NCBI GenBank assembly: GCA_033297075.1
Contig: MU858094.1
Span: forward strand, 154,088-218,087
DNA from: Rhypophila decipiens
Lineage: Eukaryota; Ascomycota; Sordariomycetes; Sordariales; Naviculisporaceae
Direction: 5' to 3'
Length of the DNA: 64,000 bases
Below the pieces are notes generated by a model. The model was not told where the DNA came from. It saw only the letters and a list, made by a program, of their open reading frames with translations, and did not search any database. Both the position numbers and the translations under genes were made by a program. Below are positions 46,169 through 56,192 of this stretch, piece after piece (positions within the stretch are counted from its first letter, which is position 1; each line of letters begins with the position of its first letter).

Positions 46169-46278
46169 GTCCTGGCACAGGCTGAGTGTGCATTCTTCGT
46201 CATCACATCTCCGTCTCTTTAAGACTTCTTCTTCAGAACTACGCTTTTCGCTTCCTGTCAAGCACACAATACACAAAA

Positions 46279-46804
46279 ATGATCCCGCAATCGGACGACA
46301 TTGGTCAATCCAGCACATTCGAGTTAGAGCCCATCGCTTCACGTCTTCATCGCCGATCGCAGTCTCACGCAGATTCCCCGGCCCGATCCAACATAATTCC
46401 ATCCTCGGAACAGCAAGACGCAGTGGAGGACTTGGAAAGTGGTCAGGTGACTGTTGTCAGACCCCGTTGGCGGTTGTGGCAAGAGAAAGCGAAGGGGTGG
46501 GCATGGTGCGCTATACCTACCAGATCATGGTCTTGAGATGGCTAACTCATTGGGAGGCAGGCCCTGGCCGAGAACAGCACGATTTTTTACACGGCTCTTT
46601 CTTGCGTTCACCGGCCAACATGAGGCGTTCAGGAACTTTGTGGTGTTCCTTGCATCAACTCTGGGTATCATTGTTGGCATTTCTACCATCGTTGGGCGAC
46701 CACATTTTCCGCTTATTGAGGGGCCAAAGAAGGGGTGCGAACTTGTCTGTGAAAAGATGTTGAGGGGTGAACTTCTATGCGAAAAGGTGTTGAGAATAGA
46801 GTAA
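46279..46804 (+). CDS. Small membrane-anchored protein, unknown function
   Basis: Two exons, 46279-46505 and 46561-46804, with a 55-bp intron (GTGCGC donor, gctaact branch point, ggcag acceptor), give 156 residues. The N-terminal 70 residues are hydrophilic and Ser-rich. RFFTRLFLAFTGQHEAFRNF precedes one hydrophobic helix (VVFLASTLGIIVGISTIVG). A Cys-bearing tail contains a small duplication: CEKMLRGE and CEKVLRIE. It starts 110 bp after the F-box/ankyrin gene on the same strand. I recognise no family; a single-helix protein of an internal membrane is the best reading. Confidence 0.6.
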
Positions 46805-47069
46805 ATATACCTCGTCAAGAACAGTCATACGCCTTTATATGTAATTTTACAGCGTGTTAACCTTCTCAGGTAATATGTACTTTTTCTGCTTCTTTGCGAT
46901 TATAAGAGATATATTGTATGTGTATTATTTGTTGTAAATAGGTCTATCATTCATATACCACTCCATTTCTCAACTTGTCAGGGCTGGCGAACGAGGAAAA
47001 AAAAAGATCGCAAAGAAGAATCATCGGTCTGCACTTTCTTCATTTGAAGGGCAAAAATAAGGTTTGCAA

Positions 47070-47140
47070 TGCGTCAGCCGCGAATCGAACGCGGGGCCCA
47101 TCGATGGCAACGATGGATTTTACCACTAAACCACTGACGC
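47070..47140 (-). tRNA. tRNA-Gly (GCC)
   Basis: The 71-nt minus-strand sequence folds as a cloverleaf. The acceptor stem GCGTCAG pairs with CTGACGC, with an A discriminator. The D loop carries TTTAGTGGT, the anticodon loop TTGCCAT places GCC at 47106-47108, and the T arm is CGCGTTCGATTCGCG. No intron. A T-rich Pol III terminator (ttattttt) follows at about 47060-47053. It reads glycine GGC/GGU codons. Confidence 0.97.
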
Positions 47141-47238
47141 TTATGGGTTTTCATGTTTAAAGCGCTAAAACTTTGCTCCTATATAGATCAAATGCTTGCT
47201 TGCATTTGTGGGGTTTCAGTTGATGTCTGTGGGTACCG

Positions 47239-47517
47239 TTAGCTGCAGGAACCCTGACGGGTACATATAACCCTAACCCAGCGTGCCTGCCGAGGTGATG
47301 CTGTGCACTGGTTCATGCAGCACTCCACTGTAGCTCCGGGCGAGCACTCGTACTGAGCATCACACAACAACATGTTGAACTGATCATAATGACCATCGTC
47401 GCTGCAGCTCATGTTCTGCAAGACAACGCTCGTCCCAGCTTCAGCGCACGTATCATATTTAGGTAATAACCACGCCATCAGAATCCGGGGTATATATACG
47501 CGTGATGGTCGGCTCAT
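47239..47517 (-). CDS. Candidate small Cys-rich protein
   Basis: From an ATG at 47515-47517 the minus strand encodes 92 residues ending at 47239. The last 70 contain nine Cys (DTCAEAG, NMSCSDD, LLCDAQYECSPG, VECCMNQC, VICTRQG). This start lacks a clear signal peptide. Just upstream, an ATG at 47661-47663 opens a frame with one (MRRLTAIFLIVVFVRIGG) that could be spliced in. One option uses a GTGAGA donor at 47556 to an acceptor at 47513. Another uses GTGCCG to the TTGCAG before NMSCSDD. Both keep frame, but neither has all consensus signals. With that exon it would be a secreted, effector-like protein. Confidence 0.35.
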   Translation of the reverse strand: MSRPSRVYIPRILMAWLLPKYDTCAEAGTSVVLQNMSCSDDGHYDQFNMLLCDAQYECSPGATVECCMNQCTASPRQARWVRVICTRQGSCS

Positions 47518-47776
47518 GTGTTGTCCCCAGAAATGATGGATTCGGCGACCTCTCACGGCACCTCAATCGAGATCAAGGTGGAGAGTCTCGACAACATCAC
47601 ACCACCCAAACCACCAATACGAACAAAGACAACGATTAGAAATATCGCCGTTAACCGCCGCATTCCGCAGTGATTGAGACAAAGTAAGTGCCTTGAATGC
47701 GTACATAAACATATCCTCTCTCTCCAGCACAGTTTTTGCGTTTGTTCATTTGGAATAGAAATTCGGTAAGATCACA

Positions 47777-49148
47777 ATGAACCTAGCAACAACTACATCA
47801 ACACGCCTCTGCTTAGCCATCTCGACAGCAGCGGGCGTATCTTCACTTCCTCTCAGCAGTTTATACACAGCAAGTCGGTTATTAACATCAGCTTGCTCTT
47901 CAGTTAGACCTTTATCAACATCATCAAGGCAACAACCCACAACAAGACCCTACAATCTCAAATACAACTCCAAATTATCATCGTTCCACAACACCAAACA
48001 TTTCTACTCAACGTTGACCGGCAACCCAGCAACAATGAAGGCGTTAGTGTACACACAAACCGGCCAGGTATCTCTTCAGGAGAAACCAATGCCCAAACTC
48101 GCATCGCCCACCGACGCCATCATCAAGCTCACGCAGACCACCATCTGCGGAACAGACCTGCACATTCGCAAAGGCGATGTAGCCACCTGCACGCCCGGAA
48201 GAATCCTTGGCCACGAAGGAGTGGGTATCGTGCATGAAGCAGGATCCTCGGTCACGCAGTTCAAAAAAGGAGACAAGGTCCTCATCAGCTGTATCTCGTC
48301 ATGCGCGAAGTGCGAGTACTGTCGCCGTGGGATGTACTCGCACTGTACGACTGGAGGCTGGGCACTGGGAAATACCATTGACGGGACCCAGGCCGAGTAT
48401 GTCCGTATCCCGCATGCGGATTGCAGTCTGTATCCCGTCCCTGAGGGAGCTGGAGGGGAGGTTGTCACGTTGAGTGATATCTTTCCTACTGGGTTGGAAT
48501 GCGGAGTTATTAACGGCAAGGTGAGCCCTGGGTCGACTGTCGCGATTGTGGGTGCTGGTCCTGTCGGCTTGGCGGCCTTGATCACCGCGCAGTTTTACTC
48601 GCCTGCGCAGGTCATCATGTTGGATATGGATCCAAAGAGGTTGGCGGTTGCGAAGGAGTTTGGGGCGCACGACACGGTGGATAACAGTAAAGGGGTGGAG
48701 GACGCCGTCAAGCAGGTTATGGACTTGACCGGCGGGAAGGGCTGTGATACGGTTATTGAAGCTGTGGGTGTCCCGGCCACGTTTGAGCTGTCGCAGAAGC
48801 TGTTGGCTGTGGGCGGGACGTTGGCCAACGTGGGTGTTCATGGTGGAAAGGCTGACTTGTACTTGGACGAGCTGTGGGCCAAGAACGTCAGTATCACGAC
48901 TAGGTTAGTCGATACTGTCACCACGCCTATGCTGCTCAAGATGGTTGAGGCCAAGAAGTTGCTTCCTGGGAAGCTGATTACGCATAGTAAGTTTAGCCAT
49001 TTCATTACTGACTCATACTTGGCTGAAAGGGCTTTTACTGACGTCTGGTGTGTCGACAGAGTTCAAGTTCCAGGAGATTGAGAAGGCGTACGAGACCTTT
49101 TCCGCCGCGCAGGAGCACGGGACTTTGAAGGTGCTCATTGAGATGTAA
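47777..49148 (+). CDS. Zinc-dependent alcohol dehydrogenase (MDR family)
   Basis: Exons 47777-48986 and 49060-49148 give 432 residues. The intron has a GTAAGT donor, and a gacag acceptor that restores KFKFQEIEKAYETF and stop. An 86-residue Ser/Thr/Arg-rich N-terminal extension, compatible with mitochondrial import, precedes a second ATG (MKALVYTQTGQV, near 48034) where the usual enzyme begins. Catalytic zinc ligands lie in CGTDLHI and GHEGVG. Structural zinc Cys lie in CAKCEYCRRGMYSHC. The Rossmann motif is GAGPVGLAA, with an acidic residue after the next strand (MLDMDPKRL), which favours NAD. It oxidises or reduces alcohols and aldehydes; the substrate is unknown. Two ATGs may yield mitochondrial and cytosolic forms. 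Confidence 0.9.
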
Positions 49149-49567
49149 GATTGGAAATAACTGCATGAGCAGGAGTTGTAATGTTTATTCAGGCGGCCTC
49201 GACAGAGCTTGCCCTTTGTAGCTTTTATGGTAGCTATGGTGCTAAATCTATCAGTAGTCAAAGTACCAACGGACTACAAGTTTCCATTTCATCCCTTTGC
49301 CCAAGTCCAATCTCCCAGATCAGCTGGTTCATGATCGATTCCATAATTGTGAGAGTATGTTTGTCTCAATGCTTCTTTGAAAGACATGTCGATTGATGGT
49401 ACAGAATTCTGGGCGTCTAGAATTTAGAATTCTTTAAAGGCCCCGCTGCGACATTTGTAGGACAGATGGTCAGAGCTGCAGATACAGGATGCGACTAATC
49501 CGTGGTAGGGTTGTTAACGATATTTACCTGGACATTTTCTGCTTTGCGCCCATCTCGTCCGGCTTGT
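49149..49567. other. Intergenic, possible 3' exon of the small secreted gene
   Basis: On the minus strand a GTATGT donor inside the neighbouring small gene and a ctgcag acceptor near 49480 could join a further short exon ending near 49430. Otherwise nothing recognised. Confidence 0.35.
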
Positions 49568-49750
49568 TTAAACACGAAACATACCACACAGGCCATAGGA
49601 AGGCATCCCAATTACCAAGAGATCACACCAGCTCTCGCAGCAACGGGTGGTTTGGTAGTCTGGATGGCCCTTGATTCCGGAGGAGATATAGCCTGCCATG
49701 ACTGATGAGGCGAGAGACAGAGTACTCGCGAGGATAGCGCTAATTTTCAT
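49568..49750 (-). CDS. Small secreted cysteine protein (60 residues)
   Basis: From the ATG at 49748-49750 the frame encodes 60 residues. A clear signal peptide (MKISAILASTLSLASSVMA) is followed by a 41-residue mature part with four Cys: RCCESWCDLLV and YGLCGMF. A longer frame upstream begins at a non-ATG codon and would hide the signal peptide. An optional intron (donor GTATGT after YGLC, branch gttaac, acceptor ctgcag) would replace the last residues by ALTICPTNVAAGPLKNSKF and add a Cys. Size and composition fit fungal small secreted proteins; no family recognised. A pentanucleotide (gtgct)4 lies about 55 bp upstream. Confidence 0.6.
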   Translation of the reverse strand: MKISAILASTLSLASSVMAGYISSGIKGHPDYQTTRCCESWCDLLVIGMPSYGLCGMFRV

Positions 49751-51483
49751 CGTGGTGGCGACGGTATACTTTTTTAGGTAGAAAGTAAGTGTACGAGCAA
49801 TCCTTGTGCTGTGCTGTGCTGTGCTGATAAGAATTCTTCTGCACAAGTCTATGGAGTTTTGTCTGCGCACGGAATGAAAATCTTTAGAATCAAAACAACG
49901 TATGAAGAGCACACTGCAACGACGCGCCGGGAGGTTCGACAACGCAGGTAGCTCTCATGGGATCAAAATTCTGGCTTTCTTTGGTCATTTCTCATTCTGA
50001 TAAATAGTTTTAACCTATTATCATCTACAAGAAGCTGTTTTCTTTTCATCCCTAATCTAAACCTGGGTTCTTATTCAGCATCAGAGTGCTTTATATCTCG
50101 TTGTATTCGCAATCGTATCTGTCTCTGGCAATGAACACACAACAAATGGAAGCCAAATCCCGCAGATTTGTCGACGTTTATTTCCATCCTTCGATATCTT
50201 TGGGAAAACATGACTATGCTCTACGGAGGACGCCGATGAATCCTTAATTCCGTCCTGAGGCAGGAATTAGAGGTTGGTTAGTCGCTCGGTCAGTCATAGT
50301 AAAAAAGGTCGGGTCTCACAAGCCGCCCGTGACGAGCAAAGCCACAGCAAAATATTTCCAGGCACCATGTTAGTAAAATTCACATGCCCAAGTTGCCACC
50401 GTCCGAATAAGAGTGGCTGTGTCGCCATATATAATGCGTTGGTGTTGAACGCTGGGAAAGGGAAGTCTTACACCGAGCGCTTCCATGTAAGATGATTGGC
50501 TCAGAATTTCCCGAGTCGAGAATAAGGTTGGGGTGTGACCAATCAGTGGTCAGCTGGCTCGTCCCAGATGACATGGGTCATCGGTTGGCCCATTATGGTC
50601 GACCGAAGAGAGATTGTGGGTGAGTACCACAGGCGACGTGGACCTTTAAAGTCTGGGTGGGTTACCTGCTTTCTTTTTTCAAAATGGAATTCATTGTCTT
50701 TTCGGTAAAGGTGTCAGTCGTACTGCAGTGGCGATGCGGCTGATGAGTTGGAGCAATTACGGTGAGCTCAAAGGGAAGGAAGGATGAAGGTTCACAAGTC
50801 GCCTTTGGGGGAAAACAGATTGAGGAATATGATCATAAAGTGCTGAGCGATTAATATTGGCAGAAATTTTCGTCGTCGGTATGGGCCATTCTCTTACCGA
50901 CCCGCCGTCTACGGCTTCCAGTCCGTTGCTGCAAAGAACGACGACAGTGGTGCCGAAGAAATACCTATCCGCCCTACTGTCTGCCACGACGGCCAACACA
51001 ATGTGGCCTACAGGTACCAAATCCCAGCAAGTGGGCGAGGCAGCGAAATAACACCCAAGCAGCCTGTGTGCGCCACAAACTGATACGTCCATGCGTACAC
51101 CGTCATGAGTCAACCACTCATATGTGTGTACCGCGAGGCCATCCCACGCTGGTGCCCTCCGAAACATACAAGTTTGTAGTGAGGCCTTCTCAGATACAGG
51201 CATTATACTTATATACCGTTCTCTCGTGCCCCTTTCTCTTTGTTCACTCTTTCATCCTACACCTCACCTTCATTTCTCACTTCAACAGTGAAGTCACAAC
51301 GGATATTCAACTCATTTCATCGATCATCACTCTCACTTGAAGCCAAGCAAGTTAGTTCACTAGCAACGACTGACCAAGGTCACACCACTCCAACCGAGAC
51401 ATCCAAAGCATCACCACCACAGCCCAAGTCTGGGGGGAAAAAAGACTACATACCCACCTAAAGCAAGAGTTCGCCCTCTCAAC
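49751..51483. other. Intergenic (1.7 kb)
   Basis: Holds (gtgct)4 at about 49806-49826. A 148-codon ATG frame on the minus strand (50757-51203) has several Cys but no domain or signal peptide; I leave it uncalled. The last 250 bp are pyrimidine-rich and probably the leader of the gene at 51484. Confidence 0.4.
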
Positions 51484-51783
51484 ATGTGCAACTCGTTCGC
51501 GGACTACTGGTCATGCGGCCACTTCCGACGCACTCGCATCGTCGTCTGCAGTCGTCGCTCGTGCACTTATATCTGCGACAAGGGCGAGGGAAACACTTAT
51601 ATTGGCGACTGCGGACACACAGACTGCACGTATTACTACGACCATCATCATCACCACCACCACCACCGCCATCGCCATCGAAGCAACAGCTGGTCCGGCG
51701 ACCTCGACGATCACTTTCATGATGGGTACCGCTACTGGATTAGGAGGAGCAGGAGGTATCGGCGGTATAGCATCTCGTCCTGA
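51484..51783 (+). CDS. Small Cys- and His-rich protein (99 residues)
   Basis: ATG at 51484, no intron needed. The first 50 residues carry seven Cys and two His (MCNSFADYWSCGHFRRTRIV, CSRRSCTYICDKGEG, DCGHTDC), a pattern fit for zinc binding. A tract of eight consecutive His follows (DHHHHHHHHRHRHR), then an acidic/aromatic stretch and an Arg/Tyr-rich tail (RRSRRYRRYSISS). There is no signal peptide, so it is probably intracellular. The CGH...C start recalls a group of small fungal proteins of unknown function. The His tract is encoded by an imperfect CAT/CAC run, so it may vary in length between strains. Confidence 0.6.
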   Translation: MCNSFADYWSCGHFRRTRIVVCSRRSCTYICDKGEGNTYIGDCGHTDCTYYYDHHHHHHHHRHRHRSNSWSGDLDDHFHDGYRYWIRRSRRYRRYSISS

Positions 51784-53117
51784 ACTGAAGGGAGGAAAGA
51801 GGAGACTGGTTTTTTCAGGGGTGTAGGATAGGATATTAGACGTGGACAGAAGCGGTAAATTGGGTTGGACATCTCTTTTGGCTGATTTTTTTGCGATGTC
51901 ATGATTTATGATAACGGTTTTCTTTTTTCAACTTTTACCTTACCTTTCTGCCTTTCTGTATTTCATTGGTCTTTTAGAGCAAGTTCAAGTTCTTATTACT
52001 ATTGTTTGATACCTCCATTCTTGTTATTTTCTCTTTATTGTTTGGTCTTATATGTCTAACATGGATCTCGGTTGTTCTGTGCGATCGGTCTTGTCATTTC
52101 TTAACCTCTGTTAGATTTCCTTGGGTGTGTTGTAAGGAAGTTGTGGGATAAATAGAATATCTGAGATGGAAATAGGAATTTGCTATTCAAGACACCAGAC
52201 TATGCAAAAATTTTGGAAACTGAACAATGACATCTAAAGTCTTCTTACAGTGCCCTTACCAAGAACAATTCAGGACCTAAAGAAGATTTCGAGGCCATTG
52301 TTGTGATGAAATAAAGGGGTAGTACCAACGCATTCGACTTCTTCACACCCTGACGTGTATCTAGGTCTATGTCATTCATTTACCATGACGGTCTAGCCTA
52401 TTCACCACTAGGTAACTGGTTCAAAGAATGGGGCGTGGAATACAAGAACAACACCATGATACAAGAAAGAAAATGCCTTGTAAAGAATTATTATACAATG
52501 TATGATTACCTAGTTAGGCCATGTAGGCTTCTCGTTTATCCGTATTTTTGGCCCTTAACGAGGTATTTCACACCGTATTTTTCAACGCGGCTACCAGGGT
52601 TCTGGCTGTTTGGGAAACTGACAGTATTCTCTGATCAAACTCGCCAAACAAATGGCAATTCCACGCAGTTTGTCCAGGGCAAGGATCATGATCGAGCATG
52701 GTCGGTAACAGAGGCTGATCTGATAATTGCCACTGTACTTACCGGGGCTGCTCACGTTTATCTTGCCCTGGGTGCATTGATCATTCGCGGTTGCACGTTC
52801 AGGTTGGTGGGCAACGACGTAATTGTAGTCTGGTTGTTTGTCCATGTGGCTGGTGCTTTCACCCCGTCTCACCTCTGAATGGTTTTGTGCCCCTCGCCCC
52901 TGGCCCCTGCAATGATAAAGTTTGGAACCAGAGGACTGCGGTGATTCACAATCTCCCCGATACTTGGGAGAAGTGTCCTAGCGAATGAACCTACCTTACT
53001 TCTACCACAATCTGGCTCCTCGTCCTCAATTCAGGACTGGGTGTCATTTGGTTCATTTTCTCAATCCGTTTACATCTTTTATCTCTCCAGTCCGCAAACT
53101 TGCAGCTGCCGAATACC
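51784..53117. other. Intergenic with a repeat-like segment
   Basis: T-rich 3' flank of the His-rich gene to about 52150. The 169-codon frame at 52369-52878 overlaps the repeat-like segment at 52481-52610 and has no domain; not called. Confidence 0.4.
52481..52610. repeat. Family C-like repeat segment, copy 1
   Basis: The core about 52516-52557 (including cgtatttttggcccttaa) resembles the middle of the TIR element at 56625 (gcgtatttttggtccttt). TIRs are not clear here. Confidence 0.35.
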
Positions 53118-54003
53118 ATGTCTTCTCCACAGGATAACAAAAACACTGGTGCTGGCACTGAGCCTGATCAGAGTCAGACAGAACAGGAGTCGTTGCCAAT
53201 CCCAAGCATCACCTGGGGGCCGCACCCTCCACGGGCAAGAAGAAGAAGGCCGGTAAGTGCCAGAGGGTCCTCCGACCCAGACTAGGGTCCAGAGGGATAA
53301 AGAAAACTGCAAACTTCGTATACGAGCCTTGATTGCTAACTTGAACCATCGCACAAAGCCATCGCTGGATAGAGATCGACTCGAGGCTTATTCCAGAGAC
53401 GGAGCCCAGCAGGGAGCTGACCCGCGGCTTCAGGATAGCTCGTCTCGCTTAAACACTGCTGCTTCCGCTGGATCCGTCGGTCGTTTGTCAGGTCAATCAA
53501 CGAACACTGCCCGAGCGCACAACTTCTCGACTTCTCCTACTGGCTTGCTCAGCCCTTTCCCTGGTCGATCAATTCAGCAAGCTAGCACTTCCCAAGTCAA
53601 CAATCAGTCAACAACACCCAATGGCTTGCTCAGCCCTTTCCCTGGTCCATCTAATCAGGAGGCTGGCACCGTTTCTCGAGGGGACAATCAGTCAACCACC
53701 CCCACAGGCTCCATCAGTCCGTTGGCTGGTCGATCAGATCAGCCCGCAGCCAATTCTAGAGGAAACAGCATGTCGACAACACCCACAGTCCCCGTCAATC
53801 CCTCCTCAGGCCGTCTCGAACCCAACACAAACAACCAGACAGTCATCACACCCCGACAAAATATCAACACACCTGACCTCAGAACTCCTCCGTTTCACAA
53901 CTTCAGCAGGAGCTCCCGACGTCCTGTTCAGCAAGGCGGTGAGAATAACATGATGAATGTAGATGAACAGGAAGATGAAGAAGAGGAAATGGATATAGAT
54001 TAG
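53118..54003 (+). CDS. Disordered Ser/Thr/Pro repeat protein
   Basis: Exons 53118-53252 and 53359-54003 (GTAAGT donor, gctaac branch point, aaag acceptor, phase 0) give 259 residues. A nearer AG would leave a 33-bp intron, too short to splice. No signal peptide. Residues 45-70 are basic/charged; residues 95-190 carry four imperfect repeats around a core of STTPTGLLSPFPGRS. Versions include NFSTSPTGLLSPFPGRS, QSTTPNGLLSPFPGPS and QSTTPTGSISPLAGRS. SPxP and TPxG sites could be proline-directed phosphorylation targets. The C-terminus is acidic (NVDEQEDEEEEMDID). Function unknown; an intracellular, probably nuclear, regulator is a guess. Confidence 0.65.
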
Positions 54004-54104
54004 TAGGATTGGTCCAACGCAAGACACTTTTTGCAAGGTCATATTTGTTTAAAATGTACAGACTTGTCTACCAATAGCGGTTCGTGACACCAGCCTCTCC
54101 TGCA

Positions 54105-56192
54105 TTAACTTTCGGATGTTCCTATCATGCGTGGGCCCGGCAGTCGAACGACGCCATCACGACCACTAGACCTCAACACCTCTCGAACTTCCTCATCGCT
54201 CATCTGTGACGCTCGATCTAGCAGGTTGTCGGTCATGTCCTGAGAGAGGACCTGCGCAACAGCCATCCACGAGTTGCCCAGCAAGGAGACTTTTGTCGTC
54301 GCTAGAAACGCGGTGATTATTCCGACAACCAGCAGTAGATGGACACTCGCCAGCGCCGCGACGACTATGAACCCCGTCCACCGCCGGGGCACCAAGAGGC
54401 TTTCGGAAAGCACTGTCTCGGCCGTGGCTTCAATATCGTAATACGGCTTGCGTTCGTAGTACGCCATCTGCGCAATGGTGGTGAAAAGGTACTGCAAACC
54501 TAGCGCGGGGTTCCCGGTCCGTCTGAGGATGGTGCTGAAGATGAAGACGTGCCCGCTGTTGATGCCGACGTTGTCTATCGAGATGATCAACGAGGCGTTG
54601 GAGCCTTCATACAGAGGCTGGCGCCAGTAGAAACCCTGGCCCATGTTGCTTCCCAACGAACTAGCCTCGTTAATAGAGGGGGAAAATGTGCCGTTTGTGA
54701 GCGAATCGGTCCAGTTGGACTGCTGTTTCATCACCAGAATGCCACGTTCGTTTAACGTCTTAGACGAGCATTCCGAGCCACAAAAGATATCGACTATTCG
54801 ATCCGCTACGGGCTGATAATCAAGACTGTACAACCTGAATTCGAGAGGCGGCTCGGTAAAATCGCTATTGCTCGAGTATTCGACGTTGTAGTTGTCCAGA
54901 TTCGAGCCTTGATACCCCGAGAGCGAGTTGGAGAAACAGAGGCTGGCGCTGATTATTTGAGCAAAGTCACCCGCTACACCCTCCATAGTGGTCCAGGCAC
55001 CAGAGTTTGACACGGTCCAATTGGAAAGATAACCTTGCCAGCCAAGGGGATCAGGAAGTCCGGTTGTGTTAAAGACGAGATACGTTCCCGTGGTAGTGTC
55101 ACTTAAGGGGTTGGTCGCTATTTTTGCAACATAGTCGCTTTGACAGAGCGATGCATACCATACGGGAATACCACCTCTATTGAGCTTGGGTGTGATGATG
55201 GTGCAATTGAAATGCCGTATAGCGCCTGGAGAGAAAGTGTCCAGCGTCGAGTATTGGACCCCTGAGGCCACTGTACCACTAATAAAACGTATGTGTTCCG
55301 CGTCCCCGTCATCTGGATGCCGGAGCAAGACATCTGTAAGGATCGGCCTGACGCAAACGACTCGCGCATCTAGCACTGTTGCCGGGCCAGAGTAAGAGCG
55401 CAGGGACGAGCGGGTCGAGGAATTTGCAAGGGGTATGAAAGCCCTGAGTGATAGGCCGGTATCTGCCACACCCTCTGTCGTCTCGACTGGCTCGCCGTAT
55501 TCTGCAAATCTAGGAAACACAGACGGTGCAGTGTTCCAGTAATTGATTCCTCCGTTGGAGAAGACGTAGTCGGGGGTGTCATCTGAGAAGCCGATGGTGA
55601 CGGTAGTGGTATTCTGCGGGAGCACCACGGTTTCGGTGGCAAAATCTGAAAGCAGGATGGTCGACGTGAACTGAGCCACAATGGTAATGACCAGCATCAT
55701 GAGCACTATACACAGATGCAAAACTGGGGTTTTCCTGAAGGGGCGGCGAAGCAAAGGCCAGGCCAACGTCTGCGGACCAACACTGATGCTGCGGATCATT
55801 GATAGCATCGGCAGCTTCCACAACGAGATACCCGCGCGCTCGACGATGATGGAGGACAACATGGAGGTTGCAACTCCTGCTTGTAGAGATATGGCTGTTC
55901 TGATGAAAGCCGACGTGATCGTGATAGTTATGGCAGACTGCCCACTCTGAATGATCTGCATCCAGAACCGGGCCACATTTCTTCCTTGGAGTATGCTGAA
56001 CGCGGCTTGCCAGAAGATAGCAAGGAAGACTATCGCGGATACCAAGACGACAGTGCTGAGCGCGAGGGTGATGGTCGGCCATGTTCCTATTGATCTCAGA
56101 CCGGGGCGTTTCGTGAGAGGCAACTTGCGCGGCCGTTCCGAGCTCGACACAGCCTTATAGCTGACTGAACCTCTTTGATTGTTGTGTTCCAT
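54105..56192 (-). CDS. Large fungal-specific integral membrane protein
   Basis: Uninterrupted ORF of 695 residues, ATG at 56190-56192. Membrane helices: WPTITLALSTVVLVSAIVFL (about 38-57), a weaker one near 90-115 (ITSAFIRTAISLQAGVATSM), LHLCIVLMMLVITIVAQFTS near 160, and one near 610 (IVVAALASVHLLLVVGIITA). Between helices 3 and 4 lies a 430-residue domain with many N-glycosylation sites (NTT, NSST, NCT, NTT, NWT, NGT, NAS), so it is probably outside the cell or in the lumen. The architecture is frequent in Pezizomycotina proteins of unknown function. The short C-terminus (SSGRDGVVRLPGPRMIGTSE) is cytoplasmic. It converges with the repeat-protein gene, only 100 bp away. Confidence 0.82.
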   Translation of the reverse strand: MEHNNQRGSVSYKAVSSSERPRKLPLTKRPGLRSIGTWPTITLALSTVVLVSAIVFLAIFWQAAFSILQGRNVARFWMQIIQSGQSAITITITSAFIRTAISLQAGVATSMLSSIIVERAGISLWKLPMLSMIRSISVGPQTLAWPLLRRPFRKTPVLHLCIVLMMLVITIVAQFTSTILLSDFATETVVLPQNTTTVTIGFSDDTPDYVFSNGGINYWNTAPSVFPRFAEYGEPVETTEGVADTGLSLRAFIPLANSSTRSSLRSYSGPATVLDARVVCVRPILTDVLLRHPDDGDAEHIRFISGTVASGVQYSTLDTFSPGAIRHFNCTIITPKLNRGGIPVWYASLCQSDYVAKIATNPLSDTTTGTYLVFNTTGLPDPLGWQGYLSNWTVSNSGAWTTMEGVAGDFAQIISASLCFSNSLSGYQGSNLDNYNVEYSSNSDFTEPPLEFRLYSLDYQPVADRIVDIFCGSECSSKTLNERGILVMKQQSNWTDSLTNGTFSPSINEASSLGSNMGQGFYWRQPLYEGSNASLIISIDNVGINSGHVFIFSTILRRTGNPALGLQYLFTTIAQMAYYERKPYYDIEATAETVLSESLLVPRRWTGFIVVAALASVHLLLVVGIITAFLATTKVSLLGNSWMAVAQVLSQDMTDNLLDRASQMSDEEVREVLRSSGRDGVVRLPGPRMIGTSES

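Noticed and set aside
50757..51203. 148-codon minus-strand ATG frame with several Cys
   Set aside because: No signal peptide, domain or intron signals; part overlaps the probable leader of the gene at 51484.
52369..52878. 169-codon plus-strand frame
   Set aside because: Overlaps the repeat-like segment at 52481-52610; no domain.
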